Below, piece by piece: positions 24,666 through 37,450 of a DNA stretch of 64,000 nucleotides (within the stretch, counting starts at the first letter, position 1; every line of letters starts with the position of its first letter). Both the position numbers and the translations under genes were made by a program. The notes beneath the pieces are model-generated. The model was not told the DNA's origin. It saw only the letters and a list, made by a program, of their open reading frames with translations, and did no database searches. Source of the stretch: Margaritifera margaritifera (taxonomy: Eukaryota > Mollusca > Bivalvia > Unionida > Margaritiferidae); contig JAQPZY010001621.1 in NCBI GenBank assembly GCA_029931535.1, positions 1,240,001 to 1,304,000 of the forward strand. The letters run 5' to 3'.

Positions 24666-25549
24666 GAGTCATCTCTTACAACATGTAGGAGGGCATATAT
24701 ATCTGGTCTGTTCTAAATCCCTGAGCCTGCAGGGGGTCAGTGTGATGAGGACCTATATTCATTTTTTCCAAATTCCAAAATGTGTATCTGGAATATAAGA
24801 ATTTAAAGGAACCCTGGTGTTCAGATAGAAGAGATGAATTTCATTTCTCTTGGACAAATGTAATTTGCCAGGAACACTTCAGAACCAGTGACATTAAAGT
24901 TTTCCTAGGGTCACATAACCCCTGCATCTTTAAGTGGACGGTGCCAAAAAAGCAACGTAAACTGCCAACAACTATATAACTGCTTCACAATATTCCGTGT
25001 GAACAGAATGTCAATAATTATAACACTGATATTGATGATGAGACTTGGAAAGATTTGCTGTTTTCAAAACAGGTATGGATTACAATTATACATAACATTA
25101 AAGACATCTAGTTTACAAGGTCTGTCCAGGTGTATCTGTACAGTCTGGTCTCATTAAACCAATGCAAACTAAAGCCATTAAGATGATGGTCAGCGTTTGA
25201 GTGGATACAGAATTTAAAATAGCATTCATAGTATTTAATAAACTAGATATAATAAAGCAAATATACCAGTAGTATTTTTTGAAGTACACTAGTTCAAAAA
25301 TCTGATTGTAAAGGTATAGAACTGACAAATGAAGGCACAGTGATCTGTGACATTAAATTTTGTGGATCAATATTGTCATATGATGTTACAAAAAGTACAT
25401 TACATGTATATACTATATCACAATTATTGAACATGCATCTGAATTATTTTTGGTTATTTTGCAGAATGAAGCTGGAACATTTACAGACAAAGCAAGATGA
25501 TGATGGTTAAAGAAGGATGCCACACTGATGAATTGTGTATGGATGGTGT

Positions 25550-25800
25550 AGTTGGTTGGTTGTTTTGAGTTTAACACGATTTTTCACCACATAGGCTATA
25601 CATGGTGGCCAGTATATTTGGTGGAGGAAGAACCCAAGAAAACCCTGGGAAGAACCACCAACCCACGGGAAGCTACTGGCAAGTTTTCTCACATACCCAC
25701 GTTGGCTGAGCCCGAGACTCGAACCCACGAGGACAGAGGTGAGATGTCAGTGATCTGTAAAGGCGAGCGCCTTAGACCACTCGGCCAGCCAGGGCCCCTT
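25550..25800 (-). mobile_element. tRNA-Leu-like SINE (minus strand), inserted in the THAP relic
   Basis: On the minus strand the head reads ctggccgagtggtctaaggc (A box, 25788-25769) and gtgggttcgagtctcgggct (B box, about 25729-25710), the signature of a long-variable-arm tRNA. The tail has the gttttcttgggttcttcctc and tatagcctatgtggtg blocks. Its + strand open frame of 180 codons is incidental. Confidence 0.8.
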
Positions 25801-26022
25801 ATGGATGGTGTACATAATAATCCTCAGAGTCTGGCAACAGTTACACATGGGTCAGAAGATGGTGTCAACCTGGCGATAAAGCATAATTATAGTTTTCGGG
25901 AAGGATGTAGTGGTGATCCTCAGTCTCCTCAAACAAAAGCTAGCATTCAGTTAGATCTCGTGAAGCAGCAGCTTCAGTGTTATGAGGAGAGACACAAGGA
26001 ACTCCCAAACAAATTACTCAAA

Positions 26023-26243
26023 TACCGTATATACTCGCGTATAAACATATACCGTCCTTACAAACTACATAGACCCAGATCGGCCGTCGCATAATGCTCC
26101 GGCAGATCTGGGCCTATGCAATTTGTAAGGACTAATCAGTAGAACAAACAACATAGACCCTGATCTGCCGGTGCATTATGCAACAGCAGATCAGGGTCTA
26201 TGTTGTTTGCGATTGGACCTGGCTTATATGCGAGTATATACGG
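26023..26243. mobile_element. Double-hairpin MITE, copy 1
   Basis: The ends accgtatatactcgcgtata and (reverse) ccgtatatactcgcatataa form terminal inverted repeats. Inside are two independent hairpins in tandem: ttacaaactacatagaccca...tgggcctatgcaatttgtaa and acaacatagaccctgatctg...cagatcagggtctatgttgt. Copy 2 is at 39837-40056 in inverted orientation. Confidence 0.85.
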
Positions 26244-26744
26244 AAAGATATAATTCACAACCATGAAAAGCAATAAGTTCTGCCTGGAAAACATCAGTGA
26301 TGACAGGGAGGCCATGATGTTCTATATACAGGCTTTCCAAACAGAGAATCCTTTTATGCCTTTTTCTCTTACATCAAAGTGATTGAATTATTGGCACAGT
26401 AGAAATGACTTTTCAGATGATAAGAATGTGTACCCTATAAGGTTTTAATACAGCGGATATCATAACTGAGGGAGTACCTCCCATTTTCTAGGGGGCAGGC
26501 AACAGCTTTCTGTACTGGAGGTAGATAACTTAATGAATACTGCATCTGTTTGAATACATCTAGAGTGTCAATTTGGCAGGATGAAGAATTACTACATTCT
26601 TTATGGAGTTATGCCTTCTGGTCTTCCTCATATAGCTAATCCAAATGTGAATTCAAAGTTGTTCTGTATTCAACAAACTTCTGGCCATCACTTCTTCCTC
26701 CTGCTCCAAAGTCATCAACCAGCAATGATTAAATACAATTCTGG

Positions 26745-27340
26745 GAACCCTATTCGTAGAATTGGGAATTTTTCATTGCAAAAATAGGAATTTGGGGGAA
26801 TTTTTAACACCAGTTTATGGTTTCTAAGCTCACATCTTTCATCACTCCTTATTTCTGTTGCAATTTTTTTTCAGATGTCCCTTTAGAGCAGATTGAAAAG
26901 TTAATATTATAAACCAATATAAGTTATATTATTTTTGTTCTTGTTTTGTAGAGAAGTATCATTTTTTAATAGCAATGGTAGTAGCAGTCACTGTTGTTGT
27001 GTTCTTGGTGTAAAAAACTGGGTTTTTTTATAACAAGCCACTAATATGAAACAAATTTATGTTTCATTCATCTAACATAATTTAAATTTAGGCTGCATTT
27101 ATTATAATTCTGTTTGTTACTTACTGGTGTTATTGGAATAAAGGTGCCCTATGATCATACAGCACCATTAGTTACTTTCACATCAAATTAAAGTTTTGTG
27201 TTTTAAAGGACAGAAATTTTTGCAGAATATTTACACTATAATATTGAAAATATATCAAACTGTATTCCCTTTTGAATAAAAACGCATGAAATAGAATGTA
27301 ATAAAAAAACGTATGGTTCATTAGAAGTAGTTGAAAAAGT
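26745..27340. repeat. Dispersed repeat, copy B of about 600 bp
   Basis: Diverged direct copy of 9680-10270. Shared blocks include tttatggtttctaa, ttgttacttac with tattggaataaaggtgccc, and agcaccattagtt. Confidence 0.7.
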
Positions 27341-27445
27341 TTTTTAGCATTTCATGTTAATGATGTAACAGAAAGTACATGTAAATGCAGTAACACAATT
27401 ACCTCAAATTTTCATTAAAATGGGTTTAAATATCTGTATCTAAAC

Positions 27446-27693
27446 ACTCTGCATCCACCTATAGCATAATGCATAGTGTTTAACTGTATCCACCTATAGC
27501 ATAATGCATAGTGTTTAACTGTATCCACCTATAGCATAATGCAGTGTTTAACTGTATCCACCTATAGCATAATGCATAGTGTTTAACTATCCACCTATAG
27601 CATAATGCATAGTGTTTAACTGTATCCACCTATAGCATAATGCATAGTGTTTAACTGTATCCACCTATAGCATAATGCATAGTGTTTAACTGT
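27446..27693. repeat. 35-bp minisatellite, about 7 copies
   Basis: Tandem copies of tatccacctatagcataatg followed by catagtgtttaactg. One copy lacks four bases and one lacks two. Confidence 0.95.
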
Positions 27694-28373
27694 AATACTG
27701 TACGCATTAATTAGGTATATATGATACTGTGTTTCCCTGTCAGTAATATATGATGAAAACTTGTTAATCCAAACTTTTGTTCAGCCTAAGGAGGAGTTTG
27801 GATTATAGAATTTCAAAACTATCATCAAGGAAATTTAGATGTTGAGATAGTCATTCAGATTAATGAAGCTGTACTGTATGTACACATTATTTCCCTGCTT
27901 AAGTGTGGAGGAAAATATACCCTATAATGTTAATATATCACAGGGTAAATGCACCTATGACTTAGCATTGTAATGTGAACCCTTGTAATTACAGTACATA
28001 GTCAAGTCTTGATTATCACAGTATATGAAGACAGAGACAAGTTAGCCTTTGTATATGGTATCCACTGTTTCTCTATGTGAGAAGCTGAGAGGCAAATGCC
28101 CTCTCATAAAAATAATCCAAAGCTGGATACAACCTACTGTTCAACAAATCACTGTCAAAGTGAATTCTTCTCACAAATACATCATGTCGAATCCAAAAAA
28201 TAAAATCTGTCCACTCTAAGCCGGTAATGTATATCCATCCCTGAATTTGCAAATGCATTCAAACCTGTCACTAGCTGCCACTCATGGGAAAAGGCAAAAC
28301 TGGCCATTGCACACAGGTGACTGCTATACACAGCAGGGAAAAGTACATTTTTTTTTTCATCACTAATGTCAGT

Positions 28374-28763
28374 AAAGTGCTTTTCATTATTTTAATTGAA
28401 TTGATTCGCTAGATTAAAATCATAGGGCAAGTCATTCATGAGGATCTGGTTTAAGTAAACACAATACAAGGAAGCCATTTAAAACACTGCTAATTAATCA
28501 TACTGGCTTTGTTTTGTCTCGTGTGTTTTGATTGGCCAATAATTTAGTCACTGAGCCCAATATGTAGTCAAGTGGTAATATAATGTGTGCACATGCAAGA
28601 GTTATAAATGACCACTGGTAGGTGTGATACTGGATGTAAATAAATACATGGAGAGGGTTAAAATCAAGCATTCAGTATGCCCAGAGGGCATGAATGGCCA
28701 GATAAAGGTAGATAAAGTGATTATGGCATGAAAATAGGCACTTGCCCAACTTTTTTTAAAAAT
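28374..28763. repeat. Dispersed repeat C, copy 1
   Basis: Direct, about 80% similar copy at 36333-36690; shared core ccatttaaaacactgctaat followed by taatcata and ggctttgttttg. No coding frame. The second copy lies near a hAT relic, so this may be a transposon flank. Confidence 0.7.
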
Positions 28764-28916
28764 AGGCAAAAAACACATGTTCTGGACAGGCGACAAGGAA
28801 AACTTAACTTGCCCGACTTCGAAAATGAATAGTCCAGGATGTCGTGTTATGGGATTTGCGCAGCCCTGCACAGGTTCACCTTTTAAAATTGGGTTCTGAA
28901 CAAATAACATGTACCA

Positions 28917-28917
<1 letters not shown>

Positions 28918-28956
<39 letters not shown>
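28918..28956. repeat. (TTA)13 microsatellite
   Basis: Uninterrupted TTA/ATT trinucleotide run. Confidence 0.98.
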
Positions 28957-28957
<1 letters not shown>

Positions 28958-30299
28958 ATTATCAAGATTGTTTTATGTGCACTGTACAACAAAATCATAA
29001 TTACAGGTATATGTTGTTCTCTCCCAAATGTATGTTCCACACAAGATTACTGTATCCTCACTTTAATTGATCCTATAAATGGAATCATCACCGACTTAAA
29101 AATATACACCGATCTTAGATTGTTCAAGCTATAAAAACAATATCTGGATTAGTCAGTTGCTCAACTCGCCAAGATCAAAAGACAGTCGACTTATGTGAGA
29201 AGCCTGTGATGAACAGAAAATCAAAAGAATCCATATATTGCTATTCATTTTGACCCATGTACCAAAACTTCACCTGCCTTTACAGACACATTTTGAATAT
29301 TGAATGACCTCTGACCCTAATGAAAAGGGAAGTATGTTGTATTTCTTCTCAAAGATGAATGTTTTTCTTCAGAGATAGCTTTGATTTACAGGCAAATAGA
29401 TGAAGATATTTAACTATACCTGTCACACTGGCACAAAAGGTGACTTCCATTATCACTGCGATAACACAACTACTTCTCCCACCATCCAGCAAATGAACTG
29501 CTTCGACCCTCTACCCTAATGATAAAAACTGCCTCACTTTCGAATCTGACATATTGACACCTTTGAGTTACAAAGTCAAGGTGACTAGAGTTATGAGTAC
29601 AAGCGAGATAAGAAATGTTTGCACATCAATTCACATGATATTCCTTTATCTAAACAATGCCTTCCTCATGAAGCAAAAATTCAGTTTGCATAGACTTAAC
29701 AGTCAATGTAGATATGCTCTAGTGACTGCTTCAGGCAGGGAGAAACCACTGTTTGGTTTGGAAACACATGGCCACTGACTGTGGAAGGCAGGTGACCATT
29801 ACATACAGGACATTTATATAGGAAATTTGCCAGGGAGGGGGGATTAGAACGACCATTGTGAACAGGTGACAGCTGAATACAGGTGACCGTTAGGACAGGT
29901 TTGATTGTAGTAATGTGTTCTGTTAAGCTCGATTTGTCCATTTTTGCTTTTCACAAGGTAAAATGGTTTGTCCATGCATGCATGCTCCACCATATATCCA
30001 GCCTAATGTATAGGACATTTGCATCCTAAGTCACCTGTATATTGTTCAACATTGTCATATACATGACTATCTAAACTTGCACCATAGCCTGTCCTTTCTG
30101 GACATAGCACAAATCAAACTTTTTCTATTTACATTATGTCCTAATTTTGCTTACCATGTGTGTAGGCATTTATAACATCTTCATGTGCATGGCTATACAA
30201 CAGTTGTTTTTGTTTTCAAATTTGTGTATAACACTGATATCAACACTCCATTGGGTTTTGAGAATACCTGATGGCACATCCAGATCTAGATGCTTCGAA

Positions 30300-30426
30300 T
30301 TTTACCTGATGTAGGTCTAACCATGATTTAGACTTTGATTGGAGTTTTACCTGATGTAGGTCTAACCATGATTTAGACTTTGATTGGAGTTTTACCTGAT
30401 GTAGGTCAACCATGATTTAGACTTTG
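30300..30426. repeat. 45-bp tandem repeat, about 2.8 copies
   Basis: Unit ttttacctgatgtaggtcta followed by accatgatttagactttgattggag; the third copy lacks two bases and is truncated. Confidence 0.95.
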
Positions 30427-32932
30427 GGTTTTTTTGTCTCTTGTTTAACTGATCTTATAATTGCATCATCTAACTGGTCTCAAGCTTAATTGACCTAATC
30501 ACAACTTCACTCTCAGTATCAGTCCTACAGAATATGACATTTGGTGAAGGTGTCTTATGCTGTACACAGACTATATATATTTGAGCATGACTGGAGTATA
30601 GACGTGAAAACACATCTCTACTACCATAAGGCTATCAAGGATATCAGAAATATCTGGTTCAGTTGTTGCAGATTCCCTTGGGTTCTCATTAAACAGGAAA
30701 AAAAAATAATGCTGGTAGACACTCCTGTAAGTCATCATTTAATTTGGAAATAGAATGGACATCAATGCATCTGTCTTGTGGTAATCTGAGGTCAAATTAT
30801 TCAGTTGTCTTTGTGTTGAACAACATCCTCTTTCCATACTGCATTGTCTTAATCTTCAGAGATCTCAGATTGATTTAGGTGTGACATCCAGATTTTGAGG
30901 AACAATCAATCCATTCAGTTTGGATGCACATAAGATTCATTCAGATTGTACTTGCACGCCTTTTTTGTTCAAATCTCTGACACAAAACAGTAAACCACAA
31001 ACATTACTGCCCTTGCCTCTACCCCGCCCCTGCCAAAACATTTATTCACCAGATATAATCTTTGATCCTTGTTTTATGGTTTTCAGTGGCTGCTGAACAT
31101 ATAAGAGCATAACACATTATTTTTAAACCAGAAATTTTGCATTCTAAAAGAGAGAGAATGGAGGTGATCTTATCCAACTGGGCATTCACAATCTGCATAT
31201 TTAATACCACCACTGGTGCTGAAAACAACTGCAATGCAGTATTTTTGTTTTCTCATTGAAGCAATTACTCTTGCTTGCACAAAGATGTTCCCTTTGCTCC
31301 TCGCAACTTGAATATCAGTTACATGGTCTTCAATGAAAAATGTATAGACTCACTCTTCCTTATAAGCTGCTGCCAAATTTATTGATTTTCCATACCAAAT
31401 AATCATAGATTTGGTGGAAATTTGTCTCTGGTAATGATTTCAGATGAGATTTCAACATTTCTCCTCATGCAAAACTCACAAAATCTTGAAAAATCACTCC
31501 ATTTGTCATCAAATTCAACTCTCAATTAATGCACAGCCTCACTATCCGAACATTACCAGCTGTATCATTTGGTTTAATCTGCTTATCAATGTGTAACATT
31601 TTTTGGACTTAACCTTTTTGTTGGTACTACATAGCCACTTTTGTGTTGAGGTGCCATCAAATGCCACTATATGCATACATATTATCAACGTGTAGGTTCA
31701 TGAAACTTGACTAGCTTGTGCTTTTATTGCAGACCTGCCAAACCAAACAAAACCTCAGTAAGGCAGTCAATTTTTTTCCATAAGTTAAACCCGTTTTCAG
31801 TAAGGTGTAACAAAATATCATGTACTGCTATTGTCCAAGTTGGAAAACATGCATTTAAAAAGTTCAGAAGTGTGATTTGAGACTGATGCAGCGATGGTAA
31901 ACATTATGTTCAACTAAAAGTAAACTTAAACCTTAAATACCTCCAGTACAGTTTCACAAACTGCAGCTCCAAACCCAATGGAGCTCAATGGCTTCTTGTT
32001 ATCTCTCAACTTGACATGATCCCTGGATTTTTGTTTTCAGTCAACTCTCCCGCCACTTAGACATACTCAAATCAACATATGATGTCCAATAAACGTAATT
32101 GTTGCCCTTCCTGCTTTTTTTCCACCATGAATCTGAATATTCCTTTTTATTCTTCTGTACTGACTTTTACAACTTTTTAAGAGGCATATTTTCCCTTTTG
32201 TCTTAAACATGTATATAGCTTATCCGACGCCATTGTTAGAAAATTCTATAAGCAACAGCTTGATCATGCAGACGTTTTGCATGAAAAAATATGTGCAGTT
32301 TAAAGCATCTGAGGTACTCCTGTAAAGTTAGCCTGGTTCCCTGACAAACTCCACTGAATCAAATATGAAACCTGGATTCGAATCAGATATGGATAAGCCA
32401 GTATACGGATTTTACTGCAACAATCATATTTCCATAATTTTTGTTTTTATTCTGTAAGTCCGTATTTTAAGGGTAATTTCCGTAAGACTTACGGTCAAAT
32501 CATAAGGGTTGACAGGTCTGATATATAAGTGTAATTTCCAAGCACAGACCTAATATCTATACATGTCAATTTCAGCAACAATTTGAGGGTATAACAATAT
32601 ATCTTCACTCACTTCACCGCTCACCATTGTTTGATGCGTCGTATTGATCTCTGTACAACTGTGCAAGATTCAATGAGAACGCTAATTCAGGCTATGTGAA
32701 ACTTGACTACTGACAGTAATTAGTAAGAGAGGGGATATACCTTCTCAAGATGATACTTACTGTCCTAGGTTGGTCATTTTTGTCAAGAATACTTAATCTG
32801 ATCAAATGGACTTTTCATATTAAGTAAATATTCTCTGCAAAGTGCTCTTTGTTAAAGGCAAAACAAAATTGAAATCTTCTAAACTTTGTAGTATTTCTGA
32901 GTAAAACTATGATATAATACAAAGAAACTTAC

Positions 32933-32976
32933 ATCATAAGCTGTGTTCACTATTCTATCACCTCTCAGAACTTCAC
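32933..32976 (-). CDS. TM9SF4: TM9SF4-like exon 4
   Basis: 44-bp microexon; acceptor TTTATTTACAG, donor GTAAGT. Encodes EVLRGDRIVNTAYD after a split Gly, matching the LGEVLRGDRIVNT motif of TM9SF4. Confidence 0.95.
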
Positions 32977-34414
32977 CTGTAAATAAAGGATTAAGTATGT
33001 ATGCATGTATGTATGTATTAGCATTGAACGGCACCTCTGCACAATAATGGCTATATGGAAAGTAATAAAGAAATACAGTGACTCTAGGTATAACAATACC
33101 CCAGGGATTCTGAAATTCTGATGGTTCTTGTCTGATATTTTTTCACGAAAAACACTGATATATATATATGTAATTATTTCATGTACTGGAAAATGTATCA
33201 TTTTAGATTCCAGATTAGCTGTAAGGACTGATATTTTTTCACGAAAAACACTGATATATATATATAATTATTTCATGTACCGGAAAATGTATCATTTTCG
33301 GTTCCAGATTAGCTGTAAGGAGCTTATTCTTGTCAAGTCTATTATCTATCAACATAAGTATAGACCCTGGGACAATCGTTCAGTTATTGGGTTTTCACAA
33401 ATCCAGTAGATAATCTTTCACACCTCAGCTGTCTTGTGCTTTGTGGCTGTAGAGTATTTAAACAACTGAGAAAATATAGGATTATTATGGTCAACTTACA
33501 TCCATGTCCGACAAATCAAGTTAGCCATTTGTCATTTGAGCTCATTTGTCATGTATAGCAAATATGGCAAATTTAGGACCTCTGCAAAACCCAAAAGGAC
33601 CCTGAAAATTACTTTTTTAATCCAAATATCATGATATCAGATGATATGCATCATAATGGATACCAACATGGTCCATGAGATATGCCTCATAATAATGGAT
33701 GTTCCATTATCCCCCCACTTTTTACCATACACTTTAAAGAAAGGGTGAGGATTAAGTTATCCTGCCTGTCCTGTAGGCATGTGAGCAATCCCATGCCACT
33801 CCTCCTGCACTGTTAAAGACAGAAACTTCAAACATTTGAATATGATTTGGGTGGTCTGTAGATGTGGACCAAGTTTTGACTGATTCCCTGGGGCTGAAGC
33901 TTGAAGGTGAAAACACTTTTGCGTATGGGAGTGAGGGAGGGGGTAAGCAGAACTAAAACAAACATGGTGATAATACTGCTTTGCTGCATACATGAAGTTA
34001 CTTATGATATCATTATAAGAGGAGTTTACTGTAGCATATTGTATGCTGCCATAAAGAAATGTGCCACTAAAGAGCATGAAATATAACCTAGGAGATGAGT
34101 TACACTGATCTGAACTTCTATTTCAAGCTGCTCATAATTTTCTGAAAACAAAATATTCATATTCAAGCCATTTTAATTTCAGATGGTTCCACTTAATCAT
34201 ACATGGGGCCCAGGAAAGGCAGTTTAAAAATATATATATACCAGGGTATTCTGATTACTCAAAGAGTTCTATGAAAAAAGATTGAAAATTCTAATTGCAT
34301 CTATGGGTGATGACTCCACACTGAAAATGCCTTCCCTGGGTCCCAGATATGTTTGACTGGGACAGCCATTATGCATATTTTTCTTTCTGTATGTTCTACA
34401 ATAGTTAGACTTAC
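32977..34414 (-). other. TM9SF4-like intron 3
   Basis: Contains a 98-bp tandem duplication at 33131-33321. The rest is AT-rich with nothing recognised; short frames at 33757-34086 show no known domain. Confidence 0.7.
33131..33321. repeat. Tandem duplication of about 96 bp
   Basis: Two adjacent copies starting tgatattttttcacgaaaaa and ending gattccagattagctgtaag; they differ at about five positions. Confidence 0.95.
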
Positions 34415-34517
34415 CTAAATTCTCAGTCTTATACTTGAACCCTTCAGGGGGCTGACAAAAGTCCAGAGAGTAGTACTCATAGGGCAACTGTGTCTTAACA
34501 CTAGTCATCTTCACTGC
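34415..34517 (-). CDS. TM9SF4: TM9SF4-like exon 3
   Basis: 103 bp; acceptor TGTTTTAG, donor GTAAGT. Encodes [20 protein letters not shown] then [15 protein letters not shown], the diagnostic [12 protein letters not shown] motif of the TM9 family lumenal domain. Confidence 0.95.
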
Positions 34518-35299
34518 CTAAAACAGAATCAAATAACAGTTCAATATTAACAATACATATTACATTCAATGTCCCAGAAAATACATGCATATTGTTGATA
34601 TTTCTGCCTAGATTTTAGAAAAGGACTATAACAAGAGGCCCAAGTGAGCCTGATATATAATTTAACAGTTGATCGTTTCTCTAAGCAGGCTTATGTACTA
34701 CTGCAAGAGCACATCCTATGTAAACTATCTCCCAAAATTTCTATCATGTTGATTTTACCTAATGTCTATATCCTGGCAACAATTCTTACTAAAGATAAAG
34801 ACATTAAATAATATGCACAGTCTCTTGCTCATAATCGAAGTCATCCAGATCTTGACGATAATAACCACAACAGATCAAAAATATGGCTTCAAAAGGAGTA
34901 TCAAGGTCAGCCACTCTGATGCAAGCTCACCTCATTTGTATGCATGGATCCTGCTTACTATCAAAATTGGCCAATATAATGATTTAAACCCATATTCCAA
35001 TTTTGATCAAAATCAGATCACAATTATGGCTTCCGGAGTTGGCCTCATAAACATGCATGAATCTTGCTCATTACTGATACAGTTCAAGAGCTTGATGATA
35101 TAAGCACAGACTGGGCTGATCAACTTTTTTTTTCAACCACTTTTCCAGGACAAGTGGTTTCAGAAAATTCATTTGTCCCACCAACATTTTCACTAGTCCC
35201 AAAATGTCAATCTCTTGCCTAGATTCAATGAGATGTATGCATTTTAATCCATATAATATACAAAAGATATAATGTACAACACATTTATTTATTTCTGGA

Positions 35300-35690
35300 A
35301 AGGGTTACATTTTTAAGTATTTTTATTGTAAAGGTATTTTATATACACCATTTCTTGCTCCGATACGGTACCCATGACCAAGAATGTAAAAGGAATTTAC
35401 TCGAATTCAGATATTCCCTAACTTCGTCTGTCAAGACTTGATCAATTGACACAACAAAGTCTCTTGCTCTTAGTTCGTTCTTATAATTAGCACCATGTTT
35501 AACATCATTCTTCTCCTGGAACTTACACAGCATTTGCATATCAGAAAATGTTTTTCCATACTGGGCTAGAGTGTGGAGTCTCTCATGCCAATTTTCCAGC
35601 TTCCAACACAAAATAATATGCAACAGCATTGAAAGTGATGGCTGCATTTTACCTTTAAAAATCAAATAAACAAATGTTTGCATGAAGTTT
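35300..35690 (-). pseudogene. hAT transposase fragment (ZNF862/KIAA1586-like), N-terminal half of DDE region
   Basis: The minus frame 35683-35339 reads HERLHTLAQYGKTFSDMQML, EKNDVKHGANYKNELRARDF and VREYLNSSKF, the region before the first catalytic Asp of this hAT branch. The frame then changes, and the next frame continues with a SEQEMVYIKYL-type motif. It is a broken relic whose catalytic context is damaged. Confidence 0.5.
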
Positions 35691-36332
35691 GAAGTAAAAA
35701 AGTGCTAAATAGTTGAAAAAATTAAGAAAAAGGGTATAGTTTACGATGATTCCATTCCAGATTTACCTTTACGTAATTAGTCGTTTTTGTATAATGAATG
35801 TCCTTTTCGCCAAAAATAACCCTTGTTCCCATTTGAGGTAATACGATCAAACATGTAAATTATTACAATATATTGATTATAATTATAGCAAACACAATAT
35901 TTGTATATTTGTTAATAATTTCAAAGGTATACATAAAAAAGAATATTTTTATGATTCCAGTTAGCATGCTGATATTTCATTTCGCTCCATTTCATAAAAA
36001 AAATCTGATGCACATTTAAGACCTACCAACAAATAAACTAAATTCCTCCCTTTACTCACATTTCATGCATATTAACCTTGGTTACAGCTTTGTTATATGC
36101 CATTACTCTTGCATCTTTTCTTGGTACTTTTCTAAAGTACAAATCTTATTCTAGTATCATACATTCTGTTGATTAAATATGAACAGAGACAGTTCCTAAA
36201 TTAGCGTAATTGTCTCGCTTCAAACGTAATATCGCACGTGGAAGTTAATCCTCTGTATAATCAATTAAAACTTACAGAATCATTAGTCATTTAATCTGTT
36301 CATAAAGGAAACCAACACTAATGTCGATAAAG

Positions 36333-36690
36333 TACCTTTCATTAATTTAATTGCATTGACTTACTGCATTAAATTCAAAGATTGATCCGGTTGTGAGGAC
36401 CTGGTTTGAGGAAACACAATACAGCAAAGCCATTTAAAACACTGCTAATTAATCATACCGGCTTTGTTTTGTTTGATGTGTTTTGACTGGCCAATAATTT
36501 GTCTGCTTAGTCCAATATGCTGTCAATGAGTAATAGAACGTACGCACATGTGACAGTTATCAATGACCTCTTACATTAGGTGTAATACAGGACGTAAATG
36601 AATAAATAGAGAGGGGCAGAATCAAGCATTTAGATTAAGGTAGATAAGTGATTAAAGCATGCAAATAAGCGCTTGCCCAACTTTTTTAAT
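36333..36690. repeat. Dispersed repeat C, copy 2
   Basis: Direct copy of 28374-28763, with a deletion of the atgcccagagggcatgaatg segment. Confidence 0.7.
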
Positions 36691-36975
36691 GCCTTTAGTC
36701 ACTGTCTACTGGACACCCCCTCATTGTTTCAAAGTATGATCATAAATGTAGGCACATTTATGATCTAATTGGGAGGAAGAAAAAGCATGAGACAGACAGA
36801 ATAAGAAGATACCCACGTGGGTCTGATCATATCACTCACCCTGCAAACATTGGTCTAAAAGGCAAATGTACAGAGATGCTGCCAGGATTTTACCTAAAGG
36901 GGGGAGCTCCACCCTTGTCACCAAAATAAGGGGCGAGTAGAACAAAAATGAGGGGGAGGAGGAAACGGGCATAGT

Positions 36976-37450
36976 TCAATATTGACCTAACACATAAATA
37001 TCCGTCTCTTTCTTTCTTCCTGCTGTAGTGAAATCAAAATTCTCAAAAGATGTCTCCTCTAGTTGTATTAGCATTAATCTGTTGATAATTTCTGTGCTTA
37101 ATTTGTTCTTTATCTGTGTATGGATATTGTTCTGTGCTGAGAACCCCCTTTCACAAATGCATAGCAAGCTAAGCCAGCTTGAACAAGTTGGAAAACTGTT
37201 CTTTATGGTTGTTATGTACAATTTTCAACAGCTCATATGTATTGTCTCTTGGATATCTCTGCTCCAAAACAATATTTTTTACTAACAAAAGCTCTGCCAA
37301 AGTTTCACAATCTGAAATCAGTGCTTTGCTGACTACTATGCCAGATTTCATATCTGTTTCACAATGTTGTATTAGGGTTACAAGTCCATCAATGTCATAA
37401 GTCAGCTTGTTCAGACAGAGGTATTTTGCGAAAAGAAATGAAAATTGCAC
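36976..37450 (-). pseudogene. hAT transposase C-terminal fragment
   Basis: The minus-strand frame has CERGFSAQNNIHTQIKNKLS then TEIINRLMLIQLEE, the hAT C-terminal dimerisation signature (CERxFS...K..L....L..LM). The upstream part (37450-37169, ELLKIVHNNHKEQFSNLFKL) is in another frame. It sits upstream of, not downstream of, the N-terminal-type fragment at 35.3-35.7 kb on this strand, so the two come from different copies or a rearrangement. Confidence 0.65.

Larger units (their letters stand above)
24745..26460 (+). pseudogene. THAP-type DNA transposase relic (possibly Harbinger/ISL2EU-like)
   Basis: At 24820-24975 the frame reads WTNVICQEHFRTSDIKVFLG then CIFKWTVPKKQRKLPTT, matching the second half of a THAP zinc finger (C..HF plus the distal PKKxRK basic part). 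At 25940-26020 a coil-like DLVKQQLQCYEERHKELPNK appears. At 26262-26440 come FCLENISDDREAMMFYIQAF and WHSRNDFSDDKNVYPIRF, resembling the N-flank of THAP-associated DDE transposases. A SINE and a MITE are inserted between these parts, and many stops intervene. No intact DDE catalytic core is seen. Confidence 0.4.
22296..32932 (-). other. TM9SF4-like intron 4 (10.6 kb, repeat-rich)
   Basis: Carries a 21-bp minisatellite, a degenerate 145-bp satellite, two tRNA-derived SINEs, a THAP-type transposase relic, a double-hairpin MITE, a 35-bp minisatellite and several dispersed repeats, each listed separately. From 28960 to 30290 and 30430 to 32930 nothing was recognised. Confidence 0.7.

Noticed and set aside
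25710..25790. Possible functional tRNA-Leu gene
   Set aside because: A and B boxes are present but embedded in a SINE with a non-tRNA tail and no proper acceptor pairing was seen.
25552..26094. 180-codon plus-strand frame
   Set aside because: It crosses a SINE read backwards and a MITE end; only a short central stretch (25940-26020) resembles protein, probably part of the THAP relic.
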